From contig CAVSMU010000011.1 in NCBI GenBank assembly GCA_963729075.1, positions 121,992 through 185,991 on the forward strand: a stretch of DNA of 64,000 nucleotides. Reading direction: 5' to 3'. The notes beneath the pieces were generated by a model. It was not told the origin of the DNA and did no database searches. It saw nothing but the letters and a program-made list of their open reading frames with translations. Positions 33,823 to 42,640 of this stretch are shown piece by piece; position 1 is the stretch's first letter, and each line of letters starts with the position of its first letter. Source of the DNA: WHSW01 sp963729075 (GTDB lineage Bacteria; Actinomycetota; Thermoleophilia; Solirubrobacterales; 70-9). The position numbers were made by a program, and so were the translations under genes.

Positions 33823-34638
33823 TTAGCCGCCGATAGCGGTTCCGGTCAGCGTGCAGCCGGTATGGGGCTGCCCGCTGCCGCTGTGCACCTCGTCGATAGC
33901 AAGGTGAGCGACCACCACGCTGCCGTCGGGGGCCGCGTAGTGAAGCGTGCCGATGGAGCTGGTTCCGTCCTCGGGGGTCGCATTGTCGATCTGAAGCTGA
34001 TCATCGATGTTGAAGGTCCCGTCCGTTGAGCTTGCGGAATCGATGTCTTGGGACCCGTCGGTGTCATTGGCCAACGTAGCGAAGCCAGCGAAGTAGAGGA
34101 CGCTCGCGCCGTTCTTCGAGGTGAACGCCTTGACGTCGAGGCCGTCGCCGAAGTTCTGGCACTCGGCAGTGATCTGCAGCCCGGCCAGATCAAGGACGGT
34201 GGTCGGGCCGGTTCCGATCGGGACCTGAAAGTTGATCTTGCGGACCTGAACGCCGCCGACCTTGCCGGCGTTTACGTTCTGAAGCGTGGACTCGGCGATG
34301 TCCGCGCCGGTGAGCGCCTCGTTCTGGACATCGGCGGAGCGCACGCCGCCGTCGGCAATCTCGGTGTTTCCGACCGAGCCGTTGCGAAGGTCGGCGGCGG
34401 TCAGCCCTCCGCCAGAGAGCGTGTCGTTGCGGACGTCGACGCTTTGGACCTGGTCCGTTCCGATCTCGCTCGTCGCCACCGCCCCCTGGGCGATGTCGGC
34501 GGCCTTGACCTCGCCGTCGACGATGTCGGAGCTAAAAACGGTGTTGGCCGCGTAGGCGACGCCGCCCGTGAGGACGAGGAACAAAGCGAGGACACCGGCC
34601 CACTGTGCGCGCAGGTGTTTGACGATTCTGGCGAGCAT
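33823..34638 (-). CDS. Exported solenoid protein with decapeptide repeats (paralogue 2)
   Basis: A 271-residue paralogue of 30565-31311: N-terminal anchor WAGVLALFLVLTGGVAYA, then NTVFSSDIVDGEVKAADIAQ and further ten-residue repeats to about residue 130 (EIADGGVRSA, DVQNEALTGA). The 140-residue C-terminal domain is different (FQVPIGTGPTTVLDLAGLQI). ATG 34638 follows GGGAGCGGGAGCAAG. It is followed upstream by paralogue 3 on the same strand, suggesting an operon. Confidence 0.72.
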   Translation of the reverse strand: MLARIVKHLRAQWAGVLALFLVLTGGVAYAANTVFSSDIVDGEVKAADIAQGAVATSEIGTDQVQSVDVRNDTLSGGGLTAADLRNGSVGNTEIADGGVRSADVQNEALTGADIAESTLQNVNAGKVGGVQVRKINFQVPIGTGPTTVLDLAGLQITAECQNFGDGLDVKAFTSKNGASVLYFAGFATLANDTDGSQDIDSASSTDGTFNIDDQLQIDNATPEDGTSSIGTLHYAAPDGSVVVAHLAIDEVHSGSGQPHTGCTLTGTAIGG

Positions 34639-34660
34639 CTTGCTCCCGCTCCCTTCCGGT

Positions 34661-35350
34661 TCAGCCGACGGCCTGCGCATTGATCACGCACTCCCCTGTC
34701 TCAGGATCCACGGACGCCGCCGCGACTCCGCTTGCCGTAGTGCCGTCGCCATCCAGGATCGCAAACGACGTTTCCTCGGCAGACTCTGTCGCGTTGACGC
34801 CCATGAGGAAATCCACGCTCTCGGGGTGGAGGGGGGTGACGAAGTCGGCGGCCGCGGCCTCGCCGTCGGTCACGAGTACGGGGCCGACCTCGGTCGTGTG
34901 CGCAATGAGGTTCGCAACGAGGTTCGTGGCGCTCGCGCTGCAGGTGGCCAGTAGGCTCACCTGCCCGACCGTGAACAGCGTGGCGGAGGCGGCACTTCCG
35001 CCGGGCTGGTCGTTGAGCTGCGCGGTATTCGCCCGCATGAACCGGACGTCCGCGATGTCCGTCGGCGTGAGCGAATCGTTCGCCACGTCGATCCCCTGCA
35101 CCCCGCCGTCGGCGATCGTGTTCGAGGAGGAGGCACCGATCGAGAGGTCGGCGTTCTTGACCTGGCGGTCGGCGATCTTGGCGCCGCCGACCGCGTTGGC
35201 CGCCAGGTCGTCGTTCTTCACCTCGCCGTTGACGATGTCCGAGCTAAAGACCGTGTTGGCGGCGTAGGCGGTGCCGCCCGCCAAGACCACGAAGGCGAGC
35301 AAGGTCACCATCACGTTCGCGTAGGTCAGGTGGCTGCGAATCCTTCGCAT
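34661..35350 (-). CDS. Exported solenoid protein with decapeptide repeats (paralogue 3)
   Basis: A 229-residue paralogue: anchor YANVMVTLLAFVVLAGGTAYA, then NTVFSSDIVNGEVKNDDLAA and repeats to about residue 105 (KIADRQVKNA, TIADGGVQGI, DVANDSLTPT). The C-terminal domain is unrelated to the others in sequence but similar in size (TLFTVGQVSLLATCSASATN). ATG 35350 follows GGAGGAGACC. Confidence 0.72.
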   Translation of the reverse strand: MRRIRSHLTYANVMVTLLAFVVLAGGTAYAANTVFSSDIVNGEVKNDDLAANAVGGAKIADRQVKNADLSIGASSSNTIADGGVQGIDVANDSLTPTDIADVRFMRANTAQLNDQPGGSAASATLFTVGQVSLLATCSASATNLVANLIAHTTEVGPVLVTDGEAAAADFVTPLHPESVDFLMGVNATESAEETSFAILDGDGTTASGVAAASVDPETGECVINAQAVG

Positions 35351-36007
35351 GGTCTCCTCCTCCGTGAGTTGCGCGGCTGGCCTCCGAGGAGGCTAGCAAC
35401 ACCACTAGCTGTCAAGCCTGGCGCCTCGTGAGGCCCGTGTGCGGATACCTAACGGGGCGCTGGCGGGTCTGGCCGAGCGCGAGCAACAAGCCGGCAGCCT
35501 GGCGAGCCAAGCTCACCCGACCAGTCTCCGTGTAAGACCGACTGGCGCCGAGGGCGGCCCCGGCTCGGCCCCAAACAGCCGGGGCAGGGGGAGCGGCCCT
35601 TAGGTCGGCTTAGGGTCGGCCGACGGGCTGGCGCCGGCAGGCGGCTCGGAGGCCATACGGATGCTAATCGGGGATTCGGGGCGAGTGCCGAGGGCCTGCA
35701 AATGGCTCTACCAAGCCGTTTAGAAGCCCAGCGCGAACTTCGCGTCCTCGGACATCATCATCGCGGAGCGCCGTGACGGCTGGCTACGCCTAGAGTCGCG
35801 ATTTGTGCTCGTGTGCAGGCGAAACGTGCCGATCGGAGTCCGTCTCGATCCCGCCGTGCGTGGACGGATGGCTGCAGTTTTGGCTGCAGTCCACGCGGTC
35901 TTACGATCTCACCGTGCCGGGCGTCCGGCTCACGTGATCGCGCCAGTCCGGCGCTAGTCGATCGAGCTCGGCGTCGTAGCCGTCCGGCGGCCGACTCCTG
36001 ACTAGGG
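35351..36007. other. Non-coding stretch with a duplicated gene end
   Basis: No gene seen. Minus-strand TTGACA at 35410-35415 could be a -35 for paralogue 3. 35722-35760 repeats exactly the last 39 bases of the DUF59 gene at 57762-57800. Near 35873 a 10-bp direct repeat (TGGCTGCAGT twice) is seen. Confidence 0.5.
35722..35760 (-). repeat. 39-bp exact copy of the 3' end of the DUF59 gene
   Basis: Identical to 57762-57800 and encodes the same C-terminal codons (MMSEDAKFALGF stop). Nothing else of that gene is present here. Confidence 0.85.
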
Positions 36008-36799
36008 TCATTTAGCGTCGAAGATCTTCGAGTGGAATTGGCTTCGCCGGTGTGTGACGTAGAGGACTCGCCCCGGGTCGGACCACCAGTAACCCTGGTT
36101 GGGAAAGACGATCTTCTCGAGCTGCTCGAAGCCCACCTCCCTCAGGAGGCTCACGAGCGCATCCTCGGTGAGCCAAACCGCAAGATCATTCTTGTACGAC
36201 GACCGGGTCGATAAAGCCTTCGCTACTTCGTCCGTGCCTTCCTGATATTCGCGATAGAGGCGACCTCGGTAGGTCTTCTCGTCAAGGTGAAAGTCCCGCA
36301 GGGCAGATAGCTCCGGCTTCCGTCTCGGCTTCCATCCTCCGATCGTCTGTGGTTCATCTTCTTCCAGCGCGACCAGCGTGTCGAGGACCATAAAGCCGTC
36401 GCAGACTTCGGCGAGCTGCGCCAGGAAGGTGAATGGGTCATCGAGGTGATAGAGCAGTCCGAGCGCCAGCACCACATCGAACGAGCCATAGCCCTCCCGC
36501 TTCACGTTCATCACGTCGTCGAGGACAAATGAGAGATTCGGGACATCCAGAACGGATTGCACGAACTCGCATTTCTTGATGTTGATTTCCTTGGCATCAA
36601 CACCAATGACATCTGCGCCGTGGAGGGCACACTCCAGCGAGAAATAACCCTCGAAGCAGCCAAGATCGAGCACCCTTCGGCCGGAGTAGCGACCGCTCAG
36701 ATGGCGGTCGATCACGTTCATGATCGCCCGATGCTCGGGATACCAGTCCTCGACGGAGACCGTGTAGATGCCCGGTGCCAGTCGAATGTTGTGGTCCAC
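36008..36799 (-). CDS. Class I SAM-dependent methyltransferase, N-terminus frameshifted
   Basis: A 263-residue methyltransferase: motif I VLDLGCFEGYFSLE, acidic loop VIGVDAKEINIKK, and SFDVVLALGLLYHLDDP, like tRNA U34 and lipid-type methyltransferases. GTG 36799 is the nominal start, but the frame upstream (ATG 36909) reads MSSENDDAYLEQVRALSFEG...FLSRW and joins DHNIRLAPGIYT with one missing base near 36797. The full gene is probably 36008-36909. Its base composition (lower GC, AT-rich codons) differs from neighbours, suggesting transfer. Confidence 0.8.
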   Translation of the reverse strand: MDHNIRLAPGIYTVSVEDWYPEHRAIMNVIDRHLSGRYSGRRVLDLGCFEGYFSLECALHGADVIGVDAKEINIKKCEFVQSVLDVPNLSFVLDDVMNVKREGYGSFDVVLALGLLYHLDDPFTFLAQLAEVCDGFMVLDTLVALEEDEPQTIGGWKPRRKPELSALRDFHLDEKTYRGRLYREYQEGTDEVAKALSTRSSYKNDLAVWLTEDALVSLLREVGFEQLEKIVFPNQGYWWSDPGRVLYVTHRRSQFHSKIFDAK

Positions 36800-36909
36800 C
36801 GCGACAGGAAGTCGCGAACCTCTTCGATCGCGGCGGGTGTCCAGCGCCGCCCCTCGAATGAGAGGGCCCGGACCTGCTCGAGATATGCGTCGTCGTTTTC
36901 GCTGGACAT

Positions 36910-37091
36910 ACGAGAGCTCGCGCAGCCGCTCTCGCCAGCCGCCGAACCGCCGCTATCAGTAGAGGCTAGTCCGTGCCACCGGTCTTCGCCTCGAGCGCCT
37001 CGGCGATCGCGATCGCCCACCAGCCGTGGCGCAAGAACGGCACCCGGTACCACCTGCCGCCGGGCTGAGGCGATCGCCTGGCCTGCAGCCT
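36910..37091. other. Non-coding spacer before the long repeat
   Basis: No gene recognised; it separates the methyltransferase from the repeat copy at 37092. Confidence 0.4.
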
Positions 37092-37270
37092 CGTGACCGC
37101 TTTCTCTTTAAAGCGGGAGCCGCTGCCTTACCGCTCCTTCCAAACGACGAGGAAGGGCGGCAGCAGGCCTTGGTCAACCGATCCGATGCTTGGGAGCCCT
37201 GCCACTACGAGACGCGTTGATGCAATAGCGCCGAGCGCGTCCGCGGCGTCAGAGTGTCGCATTCACGCGA
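37092..37270. repeat. Dispersed ~180-bp repeat, copy A
   Basis: About 85-90 % identical to 40993-41173. On the minus strand it encodes a shared reading frame (RLVVAGLPSIGSVDQGLLPP, ending VVWKER stop) and then a hairpin CCGCTTTctctttAAAGCGG (37097-37116). A third, shorter copy of the hairpin part is at 55631-55665. Confidence 0.8.
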
Positions 37271-37362
37271 AAGCAGAAGTCGCGGCAGCGTCCCCAGAGA
37301 CTGCCGAACTAGATGGAGGAGGGGGCGATCGAGATTCGAGGCCGCCGCCGGGGCGCTCGAGA

Positions 37363-37851
37363 TCAGCCCGCTGGCGGAGGAGTCTCGACTCCCGGCGCCC
37401 CCGCCTGGACCTCACCAGTTCGGGCCGCGGCCAGTGTCTCACGCAGCCCGTCGATGGCCTGCTCTGCCCAGCGCTTCATGAACCAGCGCCCGACCGACCT
37501 GTCGAACAGCCGGTACCGGAGCGCGGGCGGGTGGAGTCCCATCTCCATGTCCACGAACGTGCCGCCTTGTGCGGCCGTCACCAGCCAGTTCTGGAAGCCG
37601 CCCGTCGTCGGGCAACTCCACCTCAGTTCCTTGAGCTCGTCGCGCCGGTCGATGACTCGGGTGTACTCCAACCGCCGCCCAACGAACGTCGCCAGCACCT
37701 GGGTATACACGTCCCCGACCTCGAACGTCTCGCCGCGAATCTCTACCGCAGCCGGCCACCACTGAGGGTAGGTGGCGGGGTTCCCGACGAGCGCCCAGAC
37801 CTCATCCAGCGGCGCATCGAGATGGGCCTGCATACGGTAATCCGACATCAT
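37363..37851 (-). CDS. SRPBCC-family (polyketide cyclase/START-like) protein
   Basis: A 162-residue SRPBCC protein: MQAHLDAPLDEVWALVGNPA, YPQWWPAAVEIRG, and closing helix RWFMKRWAEQAIDGLRETL. This helix-grip fold binds hydrophobic ligands. The extra Met at the start is ambiguous. A Pro/Gly-rich tail follows. Function unknown. Confidence 0.82.
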   Translation of the reverse strand: MMSDYRMQAHLDAPLDEVWALVGNPATYPQWWPAAVEIRGETFEVGDVYTQVLATFVGRRLEYTRVIDRRDELKELRWSCPTTGGFQNWLVTAAQGGTFVDMEMGLHPPALRYRLFDRSVGRWFMKRWAEQAIDGLRETLAAARTGEVQAGAPGVETPPPAG

Positions 37852-38166
37852 GCAATCTTCGCAGGGCGCGAGACTTGCGAGGCCAAGAGAAGACGGCTCA
37901 AGAGCTGAGCCAGTGTCGCTTTCGGGCCCCTGATCGCATCCGGCGCATAGGGATCACGCCCACTCCCGGTTCGCTCTCGCAATGCGCGACAACCGGCAGT
38001 GGCGCGTTCCATGAGGCCGTCGCACAACAACGTCCTCGAAACGGGCGGTCACGCTCAGGGACGCGCAGCTCAGATCGGTTCAGCCCCCGCTGTGGCGGAA
38101 GGTGGACGGTCGCCTAAGGTTCGACCACAGGGCGCGGCACGGTGTCACGCCCTGGCGACGGGGACG
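37852..38166. other. Non-coding stretch
   Basis: I see no gene. TAAGGT near 38116 may be a -10 for the membrane protein at 38167. Confidence 0.35.
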
Positions 38167-39039
38167 ATGATTACGACCGCCTCCATCCTTGCCGACTTCT
38201 GGAACGACCAGCTCGTCGCCCATGATCGCCAGGCGCTGTTCCTGGTGCTCGTGGCCTTCCTGGGCTCGTTCGCTTTCATCCGCCTGAGCGCGCGTTTGGG
38301 ACGCAGTCCGCGCGTCCCGTGGTGGCCGGGGAGCGTCGTGACCGACGGCGGGGTGCACCTCCATCACCTGGTCTGGGGGATCTGCCTGATGCTTGCGGGT
38401 GGGGCCGCGGGCTTCGCCCTGTTCGACTCGAGCCCGGGGCTCGAGATCTGCGCCTGCCTGTTCGGGATCGGCGCCGGGCTCACGATCGATGAGTTCGCCC
38501 TCTGGGTCTACCTCGATGACGTCTACTGGGCCAAGGCGGGCCGCAGCTCGATCGACGCGGCGGTGATCGCGGCCGGGGTCATGCTGCTCGTGTTGCTCGG
38601 CGGTCGGCCGTTTGAGGTAGCCGCCGGGAGCACCGCCGAGGTGGTCGCCGGGACGATCATCGGACTCATGCTGCTCGCCCTGCCGGCAATCTGCTTCTTC
38701 AAGCAGCGAGTGCTGCACGGTGCGGTCGGCCTGTTCCTCTTCCCGATCGCCGTCTACGCCGCTATGCGGATCGCAAAGCCAGGGTCGCCGTGGGCCAAAC
38801 GGTTCTATGGCGAGCGGAACCCCGGCAAACAGGCGAAGGCCGAGGAGCGCTTCCGGTCCGGCCGGAGCACCGAGAGATTCAAGGAGCGCTTTCGCGACGC
38901 GGTCGGCGGAGAGACCAACGAGGTATTCGAGGCGAAGCTCGCCGAGCAAACCGCGATACGGGACGCCGCCTCGAAGATCCGCAACCGGGCCGAGCGGGTG
39001 GCGGGAAAGGCGGACGGTAAGAGCAACCCAGGAGGCTGA
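38167..39039 (+). CDS. Membrane protein with basic C-terminal tail (unknown)
   Basis: A 290-residue protein: six hydrophobic helices (about 18-200), with HLHHLVWGICLMLAGG suggesting a metal- or haem-facing helix pair, and GIGAGLTIDEFALWVYLDDV. The last 90 residues are hydrophilic and Arg/Glu-rich, probably a cytoplasmic coiled coil (FRSGRSTERFKERFRDAVGG). ATG 38167 is chosen from the first hydrophobic segment; a start 56 codons upstream is possible. Family not recognised. Confidence 0.72.
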   Translation: MITTASILADFWNDQLVAHDRQALFLVLVAFLGSFAFIRLSARLGRSPRVPWWPGSVVTDGGVHLHHLVWGICLMLAGGAAGFALFDSSPGLEICACLFGIGAGLTIDEFALWVYLDDVYWAKAGRSSIDAAVIAAGVMLLVLLGGRPFEVAAGSTAEVVAGTIIGLMLLALPAICFFKQRVLHGAVGLFLFPIAVYAAMRIAKPGSPWAKRFYGERNPGKQAKAEERFRSGRSTERFKERFRDAVGGETNEVFEAKLAEQTAIRDAASKIRNRAERVAGKADGKSNPGG

Positions 39040-39183
39040 GCGGGGAGCAGCGGATCTGTGGTCGGCCGCGGCACCGTTGGCCTCGGTCGCGGCTGCTCGG
39101 CGATATGACAGCGACAACTGGCGCCGTCGCAATGCGCGATACGCGACAGCCCCTGGACTCGCTATCGCCGGTCGTCCAGAGCG

Positions 39184-39588
39184 CTACTCCTGAAGCCCTG
39201 CGGCTTCGAGCGCTTCGGCTCGATCCAGGTAGACCCGGATGCCGGTCGCGCGCCCATTGTCGAACACCCAGAGGTGAGCGACGTCGCGCTCCAAATGGAT
39301 GCCGCTGGAGCCCCCCTCGGCAACGAGCCGCGCAAGCACCACCACGGTGGACCCCGCCTCCAGATAGCGCTCGGGCTCAAATCGCCACTCGGCCCAGGCC
39401 TCATCGATCATGGCGATCCAGGCCTCGACTCCTTTGGGACCACGGAAGACCTCCGGAGCGTCCGGATAGAAAGGGGGCACTCGAAGCTCGAAGTCCGGGT
39501 GGGCGTAGTCGGGGAACGCGGCCGCTATGTCGCGTCGGGCGAAGAGCTCGTAAAGGTTCCGGGCAACCTCGACATTCTCGGCCGACAC
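39184..39588 (-). CDS. SnoaL/NTF2-like protein (copy 4)
   Basis: A 134-residue SnoaL-like protein: MSAENVEVARNLYELFARRD, HPDFELRVPPFYPDAPE, and the terminal YLDRAEALEAAGLQE shared with the copies at 19.9-21.4 kb. GTG 39588 follows the GATACTG module by eight bases. Function unknown. Confidence 0.85.
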   Translation of the reverse strand: MSAENVEVARNLYELFARRDIAAAFPDYAHPDFELRVPPFYPDAPEVFRGPKGVEAWIAMIDEAWAEWRFEPERYLEAGSTVVVLARLVAEGGSSGIHLERDVAHLWVFDNGRATGIRVYLDRAEALEAAGLQE

Positions 39589-39596
39589 GGCCCGTT

Positions 39597-39603
39597 CAGT
39601 ATC
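39597..39603 (-). promoter_or_regulatory. GATACTG leaderless promoter module (SnoaL gene 4)
   Basis: Minus strand GATACTG, eight bases, GTG start. Same arrangement as at 19842, 20679 and 21117. Confidence 0.5.
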
Positions 39604-39675
39604 CCGCGCTCCAGGGGGGAGCTCCTGCTCTCCACGCTCGCGTTCCCTGGGGGGCCCGTCTACGATCGCTGAACC

Positions 39676-40902
39676 ATGGCTGACGTCATGTTGCTCGCCG
39701 CCGGGAGCACCGGGGATGTCGAGCCATTCGCGGCGCTCGCCGCCCGGCTGGCCGGGCGAGGCCACGCGGTGACCCTCGCTGCAGATGCCGGGTTCGAGCG
39801 GCTCGCGCCCGGCGCTCAGGTCGAGTTCGCTCCGATCCGAGCCGACTTCCAGTCCCTGCTGCCGACGCCGGGGGGCGGGCGACCATCGCTTCGCAGCGAC
39901 GTCTTCCCGGTCATGCGGGGGATGATCGAGGACAGCTGGACCGTTGCGAAGACCGGTCGGCCGGACGTGATCGTCGCCCACGAAAAGACGCTGGCGGCTC
40001 CGCACATCGCCGAAAAGCTCGCGATCCCGAACGTGCAGGCGTTGACGGTCCCAATGCTGACGCCGACGCGCGAGTTTCCGCTTCCCGCGATGATCCGTCG
40101 TGATCTCGGCGGCCCGCTCAACCGAGCGAGCTACCGTCTCGTCGACCTCTTGACGCGTCCCTACGCAGGCCTGATTCGCAGCTGGCGCCGCGATAGCCTG
40201 GGCCTCGCGTCCCGGGGGCGCCCCCCGGCCCCGGCGAGGACCCTCTACTGCTACAGCCCCAGCATCGTGCCGACGCCGGCCGACTGGCCGCCCAGCGCGG
40301 TGGCCACGGGCTACTGGGTCCGCGAGAACGGCGCCGGGGAGCCGGCCGATCCCGCCCTCGAGAGCTTCGTTGGAGCGGGGACGACGCCCATCTACGTCGG
40401 CTTCGGAAGCAGCGTGGGTCCCGACCCCGGCCGCCTGGGCGCGGCGGTGGTGGAGGCGGTGCGCGAGGCGGGCGTGCGGGCCGTGATCGCGACCGGCTGG
40501 GGCGGACTGGGCGACGTGGAAGGCGGTGACGAAACCATGGTCATCGAGCGGGCCCCGCATCGGTGGCTGTTCCCGCGGGTTGCGGCCGTCGTCCACCACG
40601 GGGGCGCAGGAACGACCGCCGCGGGCCTTCTCGCCGGGCGACCGACCGTCGTGTGTCCCTTTCAGGGCGACCAACACTTCTGGGGCGCCGCGGTTCACCG
40701 GGCGGGCGCCGGCCCCGAGCCGCTCCCTGTGAAGAATCTGAGGGCCGCCAAGCTCGCTGCCGCGATCCGCACGGCCCTCGACGATCCCGGGATTCGCGAC
40801 CGGGCGAGCGGCCTCGCGCGGCGGATCGGCCGCGAGGATGGACCCGGACGAGCCTCGGAGCAAGTCGAGGCGTGCCTCCCGAGCACGGGCAACGGTTCCT
40901 AG
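39676..40902 (+). CDS. UGT-type glycosyltransferase (GT1/GT28-like)
   Basis: A 408-residue GT-B glycosyltransferase: N-terminal GSTGDVEPFAALAARLAGRGH and C-terminal signature PHRWLFPRVAAVVHHGGAGT followed by PFQGDQHFWG. These bind a nucleotide sugar. Acceptors in the family are sterols, polyketides or lipids; none is implied by context. ATG 39676 is nine bases after TACGAT. Confidence 0.9.
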   Translation: MADVMLLAAGSTGDVEPFAALAARLAGRGHAVTLAADAGFERLAPGAQVEFAPIRADFQSLLPTPGGGRPSLRSDVFPVMRGMIEDSWTVAKTGRPDVIVAHEKTLAAPHIAEKLAIPNVQALTVPMLTPTREFPLPAMIRRDLGGPLNRASYRLVDLLTRPYAGLIRSWRRDSLGLASRGRPPAPARTLYCYSPSIVPTPADWPPSAVATGYWVRENGAGEPADPALESFVGAGTTPIYVGFGSSVGPDPGRLGAAVVEAVREAGVRAVIATGWGGLGDVEGGDETMVIERAPHRWLFPRVAAVVHHGGAGTTAAGLLAGRPTVVCPFQGDQHFWGAAVHRAGAGPEPLPVKNLRAAKLAAAIRTALDDPGIRDRASGLARRIGREDGPGRASEQVEACLPSTGNGS

Positions 40903-40992
40903 TCCTCCTAGCCTCTGGGACCAGTGGCTTCACGGGGGCCCTCGTCGGGGCCGCCGCTCGAGTCTCCTCCGACGCGAAGGAGCCAGGCGCGG

Positions 40993-41173
40993 CGTGACCG
41001 CTTTCTCTTTGAAGCGGGAGCCGCCTTACCGCTCCTTCCAAACGACGCGGAAGGGCGGCAGCAGGCTTTGGTCAACCGATCCGATGCTTGGGAGCCCTGC
41101 CACTACGAGACGCGTTAATGCAATAACCCGTTGGAGCGGGTCCGCGGCGTCCAAGAATGTCGCAACCACGCGA
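40993..41173. repeat. Dispersed ~180-bp repeat, copy B
   Basis: See copy A. Here the minus-strand frame reads TRLVVAGLPSIGSVDQSLLP with VVWKER stop, and the hairpin is CCGCTTTctctttGAAGCGG at 40998-41017. Copies differ by scattered substitutions and one 3-base indel. Confidence 0.8.
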
Positions 41174-41280
41174 GGATGTCGCACAAAGGGTCCTGGCGAC
41201 AAGCACCCCTAACGAGGCTCAGATAGCGACTGGAGGGACTGGGCAGACGGCCTGCAGGACGAGATGTGGCAAATTCGTGG

Positions 41281-41524
41281 CGGGGCTGGCCCGCGTCGGC
41301 GAGGCCGATCGCCTCGAGTCGATGCTCACCGCCGCGGGGGTCGAACACGACATCAAGGTCTATCCGGGTGCCGGCCACGGTTTTCTGAACGACCACGATC
41401 CCGCGGAGCTACCGATCTGGTGAAGGCAATCGCGAAGCTCGCCGCGGCCGGATATCACGAGCGGTAAGCCCGCGACGCGCGGCGACGGATCGTGAGCTTC
41501 TTCAACGCCCACCTCGGCTCCTGA
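41281..41524 (+). pseudogene. 3' remnant of a dienelactone hydrolase gene
   Basis: The C-terminus of a DLH-family enzyme in broken frames: EADRLESMLTAAGVEHDIKV, YPGAGHGFLNDHDPAELPIW stop, AKLAAAGYHE in a second frame and RIVSFFNAHLGS stop in a third. The catalytic His is in AGHGFLND. The 5' two thirds are missing. Confidence 0.75.
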
Positions 41525-41599
41525 CAGCATCCGAGGACCTTGAGGCGTGGGAACGCCGCCACGGAGACTCGCCGCCTATCCATGATGGGTGGCCGTATC

Positions 41600-42330
41600 G
41601 AGCGCATCCGGCGCGATGACTTTCCCGGCGCGCCCCGGCGCTCAGGGTTGGCGGGAAGGAAGAACGCGGCGGCGAGGCCAACGAGGGCGAGCGCGGCGAG
41701 AACGACCATCGCGATCACGTAGGTCCCGTTGCCCGAGGCGAGATCGGAGACGAGGATGGTGCCGGCGATCGCGGCGCCGAACGAGGAGCCGAGGTTGGAC
41801 ACGGCGCGCGACACGCCGGAGATCTCGCCTTGGAGCTCCTCGTGGAAGCTGGACTGAACGATATTCACCGACGGGGTCAGCATCACCCCCAGGCCCAGGC
41901 CGATCAAAAGCAGCCCCGGCACGAAGGCGACGACCCGGGACGAGGCCCCGACCAGGCCGAGCAAGAGCCCGATCCCGGCCGCGGTCACCACGAAGCCCGC
42001 CAGGATCAACGTTCGCTGCGGATACCTCTTGACAAGTCGCTCGGCGGCGAGCGAGGAGGCCAGGATGCCTGCCGTCGCCGCGCTAAGACGACGCCCGTTT
42101 CGATGGCGTTGTACCCGCGAACCGTCTGGAGAAAGACCGCGACGACGAACGACGTGCCCATCAAAAGCAGCCACTGGATGTTCTGAGTGACCAGGCCGAG
42201 GTTGGGCGTGCGGTTCCGGAACAGTCCCAGGGAGATCAGCGGCTCCTTGCCGGCCCGCTCGCGCGCGCGGATGTGGAGGAAGAACCAGAGCAGAAAGACG
42301 CGTAGAGATCGTTCGCGAGCCGGAGAAGAT
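41600..42330 (-). pseudogene. Truncated and frameshifted MFS transporter gene
   Basis: Minus-strand text of a DHA2-type MFS protein: VFLLWFFLHIRARERAGKEP, NIQWLLLMGTSFVVAVFLQT, then a shift near 42090 to ILASSLAAERLVKRYPQRTL and later AIAGTILVSDLASGNGTYVI. The N-terminal half is absent and its 5' edge meets an aminoglycoside-kinase fragment at about 42300. Confidence 0.82.
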
Positions 42331-42640
42331 CGCGCGGTGCCGCAACGGGCGCTCGACGCTCGTCCACGGCGACTTTCACCACCACAACATTCTCGCCGCC
42401 GGCGCGCGGCATGTGGCGATCGACCCAAAGCCGATGCTCGGCGAGCCCGAGTTCGACATCCCTTCGTTCCTGTGGAACCCAATCGGCTCCCGAATGACGC
42501 TTGGGGAGACCGAGCGACGCCTGGCCGCTTTCGCAGACGCCGGTCTTGACGAGTGCCGAATGCGCGCCTGGACCGTGATCCGTGGCGCCTACCTAGGCGT
42601 CGACGAGGAAGACCGTGAAGTCATCCACGGGTTGTTGTGA
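42302..42640 (+). pseudogene. 3' remnant of an aminoglycoside 6-phosphotransferase-like gene
   Basis: The frame reads STLVHGDFHHHNILAAGARH then VAIDPKPMLGEPEFDIPSFL, the Brenner motif HGDxxxxN and the IDPK metal motif of streptomycin-kinase-type phosphotransferases. The N-terminal half is missing, cut where the MFS remnant begins, so it is not functional. Confidence 0.8.
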
